A stretch of 64,000 bases of DNA from Helicostylum pulchrum (taxonomy: Eukaryota; Mucoromycota; Mucoromycetes; Mucorales; Mucoraceae), in NCBI GenBank assembly GCA_025677825.1, contig JAIXMO010000076.1, positions 1 to 64,000 of the forward strand. The letters are read 5' to 3'. Both the position numbers and the translations under genes were made by a program. Position 1 is the stretch's first letter, and each line of letters begins with the position of its first letter. Under the pieces are notes generated by a model that worked only from the letters and a program-made list of their open reading frames with translations, was not told where the DNA came from and searched no databases. Below are positions 48,241 to 59,749 of the stretch, in pieces.

Positions 48241-48838
48241 AACCCTCCCTCTTATCTTTTTTTTTTTTTTTCTGTGTACCATATTATTTCCCCTTTTACA
48301 TCTTATCTTAATAAAAACCATATCTAATATTTTTTTTTCTTTTTACTCTGTGTAATACTTTTCAAGGTCGAGACCCTTTTCGATTGTTTACGATTTTTCT
48401 ATTTGCGTTAATATCGTACATTGATTTACAATCAAATAAAAAAAAAGGGAGGGGGGGGGGGGGGCGTTCACTTGCAGTTTTAATAGAATAGGCGCATGAG
48501 AAATAGAGAGAGAAAATCATATGCGTTCAACACTATGGTCATACGACTTGTACTCGATTATGTGAGATAAGACGAAAACCTGGTACTTTTTTTTCTCTCT
48601 CCGTTTTGACAGCTGACGAGATCAGATCAATACCCCCTTTTTTTTTCTACGGTTATGAGATAAAATACGATTTAGTCAAAATTAAAATATAGTACACTCA
48701 CCACTCTTTTCATTTTTACAATGACTTGTTTGGTACGACTTAATAGCAGGTGTAATAGAGATACATAAGTGAAATTAAGGTTTTGGTAATGAACATGTAG
48801 ATACTAAGAAATTTCCTCATATAATATTATACAGCACA
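48241..48838. other. Intergenic region with G run
   Basis: T-rich terminator sequence for the CofD-like gene, then a poly-G run at about 48450-48464. No gene recognised. Confidence 0.4.
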
Positions 48839-49396
48839 AAAAAAAAAAGGCATTCTTGAAACAACTCAAAGGCCAGCAGCAGCAAAACAGAGATTCCAGA
48901 AGTCTGTAAGACCTAGAGAAGATCTGTCAACAAAATGGTTTGAAATCCAAACAGAATTCACACACAGACATTTATTTGATGGAGTTGTTTTCTATAGCAA
49001 TACTTTGGAGCCGATGGTTCTTGCCGAGTTTGGTGGTTCAAATTGTGACGCAGATAAAACAATAGTGATACAGTTAAAGTCTATAGAAACGCAGTGAGAG
49101 TAATCAACGAGTTTGCCACGAAGATAAAAAAAAAAGGAGAAACATCAAAAGTGTTTATAGTTTTATTTCACAAAGCTAATCTTTCTTTCGAAACATTAAC
49201 ACTCATTGATAATTGTACCTATGCTCGCACAAGACACGCCAAAATCAAAGCACCAATTACACCGGAGGAATTTAAATTAGTTTTTTCTTGGCGAGATGCC
49301 TTAGTTCAATATATCGCTTATATGTCCGATAATACTAGTGATTTTTCGTCTCGCAGTGACGCATACGATATTCTCTCTGTTCCCAGTACACCTTAG
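48839..49396 (+). pseudogene. Frameshifted relic of an unknown protein gene
   Basis: From about 48850 one frame encodes ILETTQRPAAAKQRFQK and then KWFEIQTEFTHRHLFDG, VVFYSNTLEPMVLAEFGGSN and TIVIQLKSIETQ. It stops at 49096. A second frame continues without break of sense from 49094 (RVINEFATKIKKKGET, then VFIVLFHKANLSFETLTLID) to a stop at 49394-49396. A single-base change in the segment ACGCAGTGAG around 49090 accounts for the switch. There is no proper start codon at the left. The amino acid sequence has normal composition, so this is real former coding sequence. The family is unknown to me. Confidence 0.6.
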
Positions 49397-49874
49397 TTGT
49401 TAAATAGAAGTAAAAATGATAAAAAATAAAATATATAAGTACTTGATTTATCACAATGGTTATATTAGAAAAGATAGACTTCTTCGTCAGCTGCTTTTTA
49501 GAACCGGTAAATCTGTAAGAACCGAAAAAAAGTAGCTCATAATAATTTATCGGATCTCATGGCCTTGTGCTGGCTTATGTCCGGCGGTAGCTTTAGAAAG
49601 AGCCGTGTCCTTTCGTATGGACATGAAGAAAAAAAAAAGCTAGAATAATAAATGAATATAAGATATAAGACGTATAAAAAAAGGCTGGTTATGTTACCAT
49701 GAGATACTACATGTACTATGTATAGAAAACTACATTATTGTCACTTGGGAATAAGTGAACAACGAAATAATCCAAAACTCCCTTTTCAATTTGAACACAG
49801 TTTATTTTTTATTTATTTTATAATTGAATAACGGAGAGCTGATAAAAAAAGTAATACAATTTTTCTTCTTCTTT
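49397..49874. other. Intergenic region with a small minus-strand ORF
   Basis: Between the relic and the Zn2Cys6 gene. It holds a 25-codon minus-strand ORF at 49547-49624 (begins MSIRKDTALSKATAGHK) of normal codon composition, but no other exon is recognised. The rest is AT-rich. Confidence 0.35.
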
Positions 49875-52442
49875 TTAAGATGGGTCTTCCCAGTCACGAT
49901 GTGCTCTCTTTCTTCCGTTATTAGGACCATACAGTAAGTCGTTTTCTTCTGTAGTAGGAGCACCTTGTTGCCCTTGATAATTAAAATTGGTCATTTGAGA
50001 ATTATTATAGAACAAAGCGGACATTGTAGCAGGATCCATATTCATCGTACTAAATATATTATTTGGATCGAACGCTTGACTGTTATTGTTGGTGTAAGGA
50101 GGTGTAGATGTTGGTAAACCAAATATTTCTGTATTGTTCAAAAAAGGGTATGAACCATTATTAGTACTGGAGCTGTTATCCGAATTATTATTATTAAAAT
50201 TAGGTGTATTGTTAAATCCATAATTATTCGTATTGTTGTTGTTATTGTTGTTGTTGGGTTGTTCAGTAGTAACATAAGGTGTAGAAGTAACTACAGAGGA
50301 AGATGCATAATTACTGTTGGTGGCCGTACTGGTATTGGATGTCGTAGATCGGTTGCCTTGATCAAACATATACAATCGATCATTACCAGGTGTTGTGTTA
50401 CCCGCATTGTTTAAATCAAAGCCCATATTTCTTAATAACAATTGATCCATACCTGCTCCCTGTCCTGCTGCAGGTATATCAAAACCCATTAAACTAGTTG
50501 GATCATTAAATAACATACTAGGTTCAACCATCATATTTGGATCGTTATACATGGACGGATTAGATGATGCTTGTTGTTGAGCTTTATGAATAGGTTGTTG
50601 TTGCTGTCCAGCAGCGGTTGAAGCTGAAGTTGATTGTGAAGCATTTTGTTGATACATGGCAGAAGATAATTGAGAAGGCACACGAATTGTAGAAGAAGAG
50701 TGTTGTGATTGAGGGGAGTTCATCATACCAGCTGTATGTTGTGGTTGTACTGATGGTGATAAAGAATCTGAATTATAAGATGGGTGATGATGATGTTGAT
50801 GTTGCTGTTGTTGTTGTTGTTGTTTATGTTGTTGCTGCTGTTGTTGTTGTTGCTGTTGTTGCTGTTGCTGTTGTTGTTGTTGCTGTTGTTGTTGCTGTTG
50901 TTGTTGTTGTTGTTGCTGCTGATGTTGTTGTTGTGGTAGATGTTGTTGATGTTGCTGTTGATGTTGATGTTGCTGCTGTTGCTGCTGTTGTTGATGCTGC
51001 TGCTGCTGATGCATCAAATTTTGAGATTCAAATACAGCAGGATGAAATACGGAAGAGATAGATTGTTGATTAATCGAATCTTCATTGACAGCAGGCAAAT
51101 CACCAATATCAGCAGATAAACCATTCTTTTTCAAGAATCCTTCAATACTTTCAATGATTTCACATACTTTAACCATGTACATTAAAGGAGACTCCTTTAA
51201 TACGGAAGCAGTAATTATTAAGTTACGTTGAGCTAAATAAGATACTTCCTTTTCACTTGATAAGGCATTGACTTGATGAATGGTAACACTTGCAATAATA
51301 CCATCCATGGCATAAAAGAATTGGCACCAATTTAAATTGGAAGCATAGATACTTAACATACGAGTAATCAAGTTTGCAGACTTGGTACAGATATTAAGAG
51401 ATAGTAAAGCGACAGGAGTAGCAGTTTGATCTTGCTTTGGTAAAAAGAATTTATGCAGCATAATCCAAGTTGTTTGATATTGGATATTAAGAATTAAACA
51501 AGCTTCATCTCTAAAGGAACCAGTCTTTTGAAAGACAGTTGAATGATCATCAAAGTGAAGGTCTTGAGGTAATTCAGTTAACCAATTGGTAAGAGCGTTT
51601 TCTAGTCTTGAAATAGCAGATAGTAAAGATTGACCAGATTGTTCAGAAGGTAAATGCTTTGTGATATCTTTTCTGATACGCATTAATTTAATTGAATAAA
51701 CAGCGAAATGAATGCGATAACCAGTTTCATCATCTTCATGATCTAAGCGTACAGGATAATCCAAATCGCAATCCTTATCATCTACCATAGTAGGACGGTT
51801 AGATTCCAAAGCAGCACATAAATCTAACCAGTATGCAGACCACCATAATCTTTTATTTGTCTCACGTTGATTCAAATCAGCAGACATATGTTCCTTTTTG
51901 TGAAACTTTAGATCTTGAGCCATGCGGATAGCTAAACCGATATAAAGGTAAGCTAAACTAGATCTTTCACTACTAAGTTGATACATGTACAAGTTCAATA
52001 AAGCATGAATAGTTGTTGGACTACTAATATCAAAACATTTCTTCAATAATTGTCGCGCATTTTTAAAGTAGACTTCACCCATACTTGTATTCATCGTATT
52101 ACCATGAATATTATGATAAATACAGCCATGCTTTGATACCCAAGCATTAATTGAATTCAATAATAATGGGTCTAATCCTTCATCTGATAAGTATTGATTA
52201 ATGAAGGCATCCTTGTCAACAATTTGATATGCCAAGAAACAAGTGTTGTAACAACTATGCATTAACTTATCTAACACTTCTTTTGGTAACACATCTTCAC
52301 TGGATTTCTTTTCTTGTAAAATCTTTCTAGCTTCAATTTCATCAACTTCCCATAAACGACCGCCTTTTTCATTATCATTGACATCTAAATAATTACCACC
52401 ACCACCATTTACGGTTCTTCTATTCGTTGTATTGTTGTTATT

Positions 52443-52473
<31 letters not shown>

Positions 52474-53043
52474 CGTCTATCACGAGAAGTAAACGAATTA
52501 TGTGAATTATTATTATTCGATTCTGGATTAAATAAACTAGTAGTAGAATCATTATTGATATTCAATTGACTAATACCGTTCAATAAGATTCTATATAAAT
52601 CAGCTACACTTGCAATATTGGTATCGATTCTTAAGCCAGAAGGTGATAAGGATAATTTCCAAGTAACAGATTGATCAGAGTTATTACCAGAAGTTGCTAA
52701 AGCCATATTACCATTGTCGGACATCATCATGGGTGTTGAATGACTTGAACCATCGTCTTCTGCTGTAACAGAAGTAGTAGGTGCAAAAGGATGTAAATTG
52801 TTCTTCATCATTGCAAGTTCAGATTGCATCTTTTGCATTCTTTCTTTCAACTCTTCTACATGATTACCAAGTTGATCAAAGGCGTGCCCATCTACTCTAC
52901 GTGGTGGCGTAGCATAACTACATGGTAAGCCTGCAATAGCACAGCGTCCACATGTTGGTTGAACAAAATCACACTTTACTTTCTTTTTACGACAACGAAT
53001 ACACTAACAAACAAGGTTTTTTTTTTATATATATAAGTTTTTT

Positions 53044-53081
<38 letters not shown>

Positions 53082-53199
53082 TAAATAATTTATGTATACT
53101 TACTGCTAAACTAGACCTTGGTCTTTTAGGTCTTGCTTGTTCTGGTTGCTTTTGTTGTTGTGGTGAGCCGCTACTTTCGGGTACAAAAACTGACGACAT
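49875..53199 (-). CDS. Zn2Cys6 transcription factor with long polyQ
   Basis: Two exons (53199-53104, 53003-49875) close in frame to 1074 aa. The Zn2Cys6 binuclear cluster begins exactly at exon 2 and fits C-x2-C-x6-C-x6-C-x2-C-x6-C with a basic RKKKVK stretch. A dimerisation-type coil follows (VEELKERMQKMQSELAMM). The fungal-specific transcription factor domain (middle homology) lies around residues 220-620, including NKRLWWSAYWLDLCAALESNRP. The C-terminal half is disordered with a Gln/His tract (about 50840-50990 plus coordinates) and Asn-rich stretches. A run of about 35 T lies in the intron. It regulates unknown targets by binding CGG-type sites, as this family does. The PFKFB gene lies 206 bp upstream on the same strand. 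The plus-strand ORF at 50705-51061 is a shadow of the polyQ. Confidence 0.92.
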
Positions 53200-53405
53200 G
53201 AGTTTACTTTAAAAAAAAGAAGAAAAAAAAAAAAAAAGAAGGAAAAAGGAACAGAAATAAAAAGGGATATAAAGCGTTCTTTTTTTTTTCTGTGTGTATT
53301 AAAAGCACGAATAAATAGAGTATGTATTGTTTATTCGAAAAAAAAAAAAAAAAAGAGATGGTGGGATGCACATTGATTTCCCGCTCTGTATAATTAAAAA
53401 AAAGG

Positions 53406-55244
53406 TTAGATTTTACCCGGCCAAGCAGAGTCACCTAAATCAAGGTTAGTTAAAGCAGTAGTAACTTTGGCAGTAGCAGTAGTAGTAGCAGAATTACTTG
53501 GTTTAGGGAATAATTGCGGACTGATAGGAATGATGGGACTCATTGGGTTAACAATTTCACCACTTGCACCAACAGCAGGTAATTTCAATTTTAAGTTTGT
53601 ATTGATTTTACGAATAGAAGTAGATTTCTTAATTTTAGGTCTATGTGTATCTACAGCCTCGATATCAACTAATATGTGTATTGTTTTAGTAAGTAATATA
53701 TGGATTGATTTACTAGTTACCTTTAAATCGCTTTTCTTCACATCCATATGCTTTAGGAGTTAACTCAATTACAGTATGAAGAGGTATATTGATATAAGGA
53801 AGTTCTTCATGACTATAATTCATAAAGTATGCATAGACACATCTTAAAATAGCTTGATGACCTATAATAAGAATATTCTCATGTCTTTCTAATTCCATAA
53901 TAACAGGTTCTAATCTTAAGACGACATCACCATAAGATTCACCTCCTCTATATCTATAATTAAATTTGTCTTCGTCACGGTTTGCAAAGTCTTCAGGGTA
54001 TTTTTGCTGCTGTTGTTATTAGTATAATTGTATTATGAAACATGGTAAATATTTACCTCTATTTCTTCATAGGTCATACCATCACAAACACCAGCATCTA
54101 ATTCATCTAATGCTTTCCACTGTAACTTTGGATAATCCAAGTTTTGACTTGTCTCTATCGTTCTTTTCATGGTCGATGTCCATACTGTTAAATCTTGGTC
54201 ACCTAAATTATTCTTTATCAAATCAGGTAATTTAATAGAGTATAATTTGCCTCTTTCAGATAAATTTGAATCACCACCAATCTTTCCGCTTAAATTATAT
54301 TGTGATTCACCATGCTATTTATTAGCGTTTTAAGTTAGTAATCCATACCCCCCTTATATCTCTCTTATATAGTATTCACTTACTCTGCTGAAATAAATCT
54401 TTCTTGGTGCAATATGAAGATTCATAAGATAATATACAATTCTTGATTCCAAATAACCTTGTATTTGATTAATAATATTTTGACTGCCCACATTAATCAA
54501 TTTAATATAAGTCAACTCTTGTTCCGTAATAGTTTCATATTGTTCCTTGTAATGATCAATACGAGCTCTAAAATCAATAGCTGCCTCATCTGGGTCAATA
54601 TTCACATAATCCGGTGACGACAATTTCACATCTTTAATATTGGCTAAAATCAACTCTTCGTCTTGACAAATGGATTCGATAAATAATACCTGAATGTCAT
54701 GTTTGCTTAACTGATCACATAACCATCTACGTCTTTTCGTGGTACTGTTGGTTGCGTCATAAATGGCTACAATACCTTGATCATCATTAAACCAACGAAT
54801 CATATCTTGTAAAGCCGCTGCTGCTGCTTCTCTTCTTTGCTGCTCTCCCACTGTATTATGCGGATCGAAAAAAGTGTGAGGCAAGTTGGCTCCATGAAGT
54901 TGTCGACGGTAATTACCAACATTAAACACCTTGGTTTTAATACCCAACCAGGTAAGATAACGACACACTATTATAGGAATACTTATATGAGGTGTTGTGT
55001 TACATATATATATAAAAAAACCTTAATATATTTACCCTTTTGTGAAATATACGTTTTACCTCTTGCAGGTAAACCTACCATCTAAAACGACATTGTGTTA
55101 GATTAGTTTCATTTTATTTTGGCAGGACGAAATATATATATTTACAACGCAGGCAATTCTTAAATCTAGATGAAATAGTTGCCGAGTAATAAGTAAAAGA
55201 TTATTTGTACATGTATGTTAAGTCGTATATTTACTTGAACTCAT
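53406..55244 (-). CDS. 6-phosphofructo-2-kinase/fructose-2,6-bisphosphatase
   Basis: Seven exons (55244-55235, 55165-55146, 55081-55036, 54967-54384, 54314-54057, 54006-53721, 53668-53406) close in frame to 488 aa. This bifunctional cytosolic enzyme sets fructose-2,6-bisphosphate, which controls glycolysis. The kinase P-loop is GLPARGKT, followed by VFNVGNYRR. The phosphatase domain has the catalytic [23 protein letters not shown] and IGHQAILRC, so the phosphatase residues are present. Exons 1 and 2 are 10 and 20 nt; they encode MSSNLRIACV and join the ATG at 55081 to give [14 protein letters not shown], the form usual for the family. Without them the protein would start at VGLPARG. The C-terminal tail is Thr/Ser/Ala rich. 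The start codon is only 113 bp from the preceding PDK gene's stop. Confidence 0.93.
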
Positions 55245-55357
55245 GTCGACACGTTTTAATAAGGGTCTAAAAAAGAAACAAAAAAGAAAAAGAGAAAGAG
55301 AAAGTAAAAAAAAAAGCCTAAAATAAAAAATCAGCTTTTATTGGTTATGAGTAACTC

Positions 55358-56512
55358 TTAGTTATCGAGATTTTCATTTGTAGTGCCTAGTCTAGGTATA
55401 CGAACATAAGCGTCAGTACCATAACCTTCCATTGTAATCAACTCTAAAGAACCACCAAAATAACCAGCATATACTTTACTCATCGGTAATCCAATACCCA
55501 GTCGTATTCTTAATACATCATGTTCATTTAATTTTGCTTCCAATTGTTGTATCTTTTCCATATTTCCAAACCGTTTATAATTTCCATAAGACCAAATATT
55601 GTTAAATTCTTTTTTATTCATACCACCACCTTGATCCGATATACGAAATAGTACATCTGTATCATTAGAACATGTTGTCACTTTAATCTCTTTTTGCTCT
55701 AGACCAGAACTTGTTGAATGTCTAAATGCATTAGATAGCAACTGATATATAATATATTCAACATGGTCTGAAACATATTGAAATTCGGTATCATTTCCAT
55801 TGAGTGTAATTTTAGGCGCAATACCTTGCTTTGGCACACTTGCATTAACTAAATGTATGCATTTAGTTAATACATTATGCGTTGAACAAACATTAAATAT
55901 GGATTTCCTCTTTTTCGATAAAACTAAATGGTGTTCGGTTAATACGCGTCTTGAAATACGTGAACGTAAAGTGGCATTCATAAACTGATCCAATTTATCC
56001 ATTGACATGATGTGATGATGTTGTTGTTCACATTCTGTAATACCTTTCGCTAATAAAGGTATAATTACCAAGTGTGCGTCTAATGATTCTTGTAATATTT
56101 CACAAAATATTTCGTTTTCTTGTCGGGTCTGAATAACCGGAATCTTTCGAATCCTTTCAAATGCTTGCCAGTACAGGTCGTATACTCCTTCAATATGCGG
56201 ATTGGTTCCTAATATATAAGGTAATTTTTGAAATTCTCGAATACGGTGTGCAATTCGAATAGGAAGTTCCGTTCGAACATAATTGGCAGACCTTAATAAT
56301 CTTTCCGTGTTAATATGTCGTTCATAAAATATCAATTGTCGTAGTGTTAATGACGTTGGACTTTGTAAGATATATTTGTCTAACGTTTTATTCATATAAA
56401 ATGGCTGTCCAATCAAACTGTTGCTAGTATTATGTAAAGGTGTTACTTGCGCTGCCAAAGTAGAAGAAGAACGTTTAAATAGTTTTGAACTATATGACGC
56501 CAGTAAACTCAT
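55358..56512 (-). CDS. Mitochondrial PDK/BCKDK-type protein kinase
   Basis: Single exon of 384 aa from the ATG at 56512; further upstream codons in the same frame are T-rich leader. Mitochondrial kinases of this family phosphorylate pyruvate or branched-chain ketoacid dehydrogenase E1 and use a GHKL ATPase fold. Seen: a basic, Ser-rich presequence (SSKLFKRSSSTLAAQV), the N-terminal four-helix bundle (SLTLRQLIFYERH, LPIRIAHRIREFQKLPYI), HHHIMSMDKLDQFMNATLRSRISRR, a QLLSNAFRHS N-box-like segment, and the G-boxes SDQGGGMNK and GIGLPMSKVYAGYFGGSL. Which dehydrogenase it acts on cannot be decided here. The gene is immediately upstream of PFKFB and shares its strand. Length and motif order are normal. 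Confidence 0.88.
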   Translation of the reverse strand: MSLLASYSSKLFKRSSSTLAAQVTPLHNTSNSLIGQPFYMNKTLDKYILQSPTSLTLRQLIFYERHINTERLLRSANYVRTELPIRIAHRIREFQKLPYILGTNPHIEGVYDLYWQAFERIRKIPVIQTRQENEIFCEILQESLDAHLVIIPLLAKGITECEQQHHHIMSMDKLDQFMNATLRSRISRRVLTEHHLVLSKKRKSIFNVCSTHNVLTKCIHLVNASVPKQGIAPKITLNGNDTEFQYVSDHVEYIIYQLLSNAFRHSTSSGLEQKEIKVTTCSNDTDVLFRISDQGGGMNKKEFNNIWSYGNYKRFGNMEKIQQLEAKLNEHDVLRIRLGIGLPMSKVYAGYFGGSLELITMEGYGTDAYVRIPRLGTTNENLDN

Positions 56513-56841
56513 TGTTAAAGAAAATATATAAATAAAAATAAAAAAGGGAAAGAAGGAAAGAAAGAGAAAGAGAGAGAGAGAGAGGAAGATCTTGTGTTGC
56601 ACTCGCGTGTGATTATTATACTTTTTAAGGAACCTGTGTGAAAAAAAATAAAAATGAATAAGCAAAAAATCCAGTGTAGACCGGTCACGTTTGGCATCAC
56701 ACACACACAACTCCTATTTCAATGCATTAATGCATGTGCACTATATATTACTTTTTGTTTTTTTTTAAAAGTCTTTATTATATTATGATACAAGATATAC
56801 AGAAAACAAAGTGGCGTGATTTTTTTTTGTTAGACTTAGAC

Positions 56842-57882
56842 TTAGTGAGGATGATAAGTAGCGGGTGGTGGTGTAGTGATCTTTCTATCGACTTCATAAT
56901 AACTCAATTTCTTGGTAACAGTTTCCATATCTTTTACAGTTTGGTAACTATAATCTCTCTTTTGCGGGTACATTTTTCTTTGCGGTTTTCTTTGAGCTAC
57001 TTCGATAGGATACTGTCTTCCCATGGTTTGGATTTTACCGGTGTAGATACACATGATCAAAATAAACATGAATGGTAAATAAATTGAAAAGCTTTCCAAT
57101 AGGATCCAGCCCGTCATTGAGAAATTGCCTAGGTAATAAACCCAACTGATACTAGTGACACCCATCATAAACACACTGAATAAGATAGGTGTAAACCGAA
57201 GAAACATAAGGTCATCTCGATTATTACGAATAGTTCGAATATGATTGGTAGTTGAGTTACAGCTACACCAGATAACACCAGCATTGAAACAACCAAGGAA
57301 ACATAAGATGGAGACACAAATAGCTACGCCCAACTCTTTGTTATTGTGATCCGTTGTTTGAACAACAATTGTACTTATACACCCTAAAAAGTAAAGTATC
57401 ATTAAAACTAAACTTGTCCAGTAGGTCCAGGGTCTTAACGATGTCTTCTTTTTTTGTGCAGATATAAATCCTTGTGATTTCTCGGGATCTCTTAAATAAA
57501 TACTACCCCAATGATCTCGGTTATGAATAGCTACCGCCATATGCCGAATATATATCAGTTGTGCTTCCATTATGCCCACAAGAATTAATAGGGATGATGC
57601 AGGTAATATAGTTAATGCTAAACTTTGACTCTGCCAATAATTCGTTTCATTAAATACTTGTTGCTGACTCGCTGCTAATTCTCTAGCGGTTTTAAATAGT
57701 GGATATTTACTTGCGTTTGCTGACAATAGGCAGATAGTGCCAATAGTAACCATTAACCCAAATACAAGAAACGGAATCAGCAAGATGTTTTTACGTATTC
57801 TGAATCCAAGATAAACGTTTAAAACGATAAAAAGAGCTGTATACACTGCCCACATCTTTTCTTGTAAACTAAGTTCTACCAT
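56842..57882 (-). CDS. Seven-helix membrane protein, function unknown
   Basis: Single exon of 346 aa from the second ATG at 57882; an upstream in-frame ATG at 57930 would add 16 residues and is less likely. About seven hydrophobic helices are seen, near residues 10-27, 33-52, 92-110, 153-175, 187-205, 230-250 and 255-277. A short N-terminus and a Pro/Arg/Tyr-rich cytoplasmic tail follow (PQRKMYPQKRDYSYQ). The tail's STY content is consistent with regulation. I recognise no family motif. A GPCR-like topology is suggested by helix count only. It precedes the PDK gene by about 330 bp on the same strand. Confidence 0.65.
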   Translation of the reverse strand: MVELSLQEKMWAVYTALFIVLNVYLGFRIRKNILLIPFLVFGLMVTIGTICLLSANASKYPLFKTARELAASQQQVFNETNYWQSQSLALTILPASSLLILVGIMEAQLIYIRHMAVAIHNRDHWGSIYLRDPEKSQGFISAQKKKTSLRPWTYWTSLVLMILYFLGCISTIVVQTTDHNNKELGVAICVSILCFLGCFNAGVIWCSCNSTTNHIRTIRNNRDDLMFLRFTPILFSVFMMGVTSISWVYYLGNFSMTGWILLESFSIYLPFMFILIMCIYTGKIQTMGRQYPIEVAQRKPQRKMYPQKRDYSYQTVKDMETVTKKLSYYEVDRKITTPPPATYHPH

Positions 57883-59384
57883 TTTGTTATTAAAGATAAG
57901 AATGTATCGAAAAAGAAAAATAATAAACATAAAATAATGCTATATATATAGACATTTATTTATTTAGTGGTAAATCATTTCCCTCTCTCTTTCTCTTTCT
58001 CTCTCTCTTGATTTAGATCCAAAAGAGCAAAACATAATAACCAAGCCGCATTTTTACCATATAAAGACAAATCTATAAATATAAAAGTAGTACAGTAAAA
58101 AAGTTTGAGTCTCTCTTTTTTTTTTTTTGTTATTATTATTATAATTAGAAATAAAAGTAAGCTGGGTTAAATATTTATGCAAGAACAGTACACTTTTCAT
58201 TCAATTCTTTTTACAAATAGTACACGCACTATATCGGGCTACATTAATCTGCCCGGCTTTGAAACAACGGTGTAGTATTATATAAAAACTTCACCACAAC
58301 ACGCTAAATATTGATTATTTTTCTTTCATCTCTTTTTTTTTTTTTTCCTTTGACATATATGAAACAAAAGAGCATTCCCTATTATTTGTTTTCTTTTAGT
58401 GTACACACTGACTGCCAAGATATAGGTCCTTCTTCTACTTTTTTTTTTTTTCTTTAAAGAGGTTTGAAAAACAGCTATTTATGATTATACAACAAAACTA
58501 CCTTTTTTAAAATAGACGTCTAGGATGACAAAACTCGTAAGCAACAACAAGTAGTACATCCGTAAAAACCCCCCCCCCCATTGTTACAGATAGTTACATT
58601 ATATGATACCATGTAGTGTGACAGTCCATAATATTTGATCCCAAAGTGTATTTTCTTTCAAGCAGTTATAAAAATAGATGCATTTTTTTTTCTTTTATGA
58701 CGTTCTGCTGTAACTGTAAAAACAACAGCGCAGTACTATACCTAGAGAAAAGATAGCTTCGCACGCTAATCTATAATCGCTTTAAATAAAACCAAGATGT
58801 TTTTCTTTTTGTTATTGTCTCTTTTTTTCCCCGTGTACTACATACCGAGAGTGGTTATTTTGGGATTAGATAAAAATCTTCCTTCTCATTATACTCTTTA
58901 TACTGATCTAAACTATTCAAACAGGTTTTTTTTTTATAAACTTCAGTAAAACGTTGCATTATATTATCAATTAGGTGGACTGTTTACTTGATCATCTCGT
59001 TAAAGTAATAACGAAACATTATAAGTACTCTCGCGTACTTTTTTTGACTTTTTGAAAAGGATTCTATATATTTATTTCGGTATTTAGCTGTAGCTTATAT
59101 AATTGATTTGTAAATGTTTGTTATTTAAGAAGTTTGTCATTTCTGTTAAATATTAAAAAGGCACACAGGGATTTAAATCTCCTTTCGTTTTATGAAAACA
59201 ATGTTCTACCTTGTCCTACTGCTATTTTATTTTTATTTTTTAAGAGAGTTTTTGAGTGCCTACATACCCGGAGATTTAAGTTTCAAAAAAGACAATTCAG
59301 ATTATGTGAAGTGTGATAAATTTTGGATGTAGTACGTGTATAAAATCTAAATTTTTGAAAGACAAACCGTGTCTATTACAGCGA
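57883..59384. other. 1.5-kb intergenic region
   Basis: No gene supported. A CT-repeat leader near 57981-58008 and a C run at 58568-58578 occur. A short plus-strand ORF at 59134-59316 is low complexity. AT-rich throughout. Confidence 0.35.
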
Positions 59385-59713
59385 TTAGGATTTTGAATTA
59401 GTTGCTCTCTTGAAAGCAACAGGCACGTCTTTAATCTTAAAAATAAAATTTGCCACAGCAAACATGTTTCTTGCCCCTTTGCAAAATCTTGTTGCAGGTT
59501 TCACAGATGAGAGAACTTCTCCCTTTAAGGCTCTGTTATTGCATACACTGAATATCTGCTCATAAATAGTGACAGTAATTAAGTCACCCTCAGTTTCAAT
59601 GCGCCCCAGAACACACCTGTCATAAGGCAGCGGTTTCCCAGTAACTTTACATAATCTTTACCGAATATGCCCGCTCCAAAAATCACCAATGGCGCTTTTT
59701 GTTGTTATTGGTT
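59385..59713 (-). pseudogene. C-terminal relic of a TnpB/Fanzor-like protein
   Basis: Reading minus strand, one frame gives KAPLVIFGAGIFGKDYVK near 59713-59660, then stops. A second frame continues with EGDLITVTIYEQIFSVC, KGEVLSSVKPATRFCKGARN, MFAVANFIFK and DVPVAFKRATNSKS to a stop at 59385-59387. The order matches the last part of TnpB/Fanzor-like proteins known as repeats in Mucorales: a Gly-rich FG-G-F block, a Val-Thr-Ile-x-E block, a Cys-x2-Cys-like zinc ribbon, then (W)QRDVNAA-x-NM and a C-terminal basic tail. Here the central segment is deleted and the RDVNA Asp region is replaced by CKGARNM, so the copy is dead. Family assignment is from motif memory. Confidence 0.45.
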
Positions 59714-59749
59714 GAACTGGCCTGACAAGAACTTGTTGACTCTACATCA

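Noticed and set aside
50705..51061. Plus-strand Val/Ala-rich ORF
   Set aside because: Antisense shadow of the polyQ tract in the Zn2Cys6 factor.
53050..53080. Long T run as a terminator
   Set aside because: It is inside an intron of the Zn2Cys6 gene; the exon frames close perfectly around it.
57883..57930. Upstream ATG at 57930 as start of the 7-TM protein
   Set aside because: The added 16 residues are AT-rich low complexity, and the ATG at 57882 gives a normal N-terminus before TM1.
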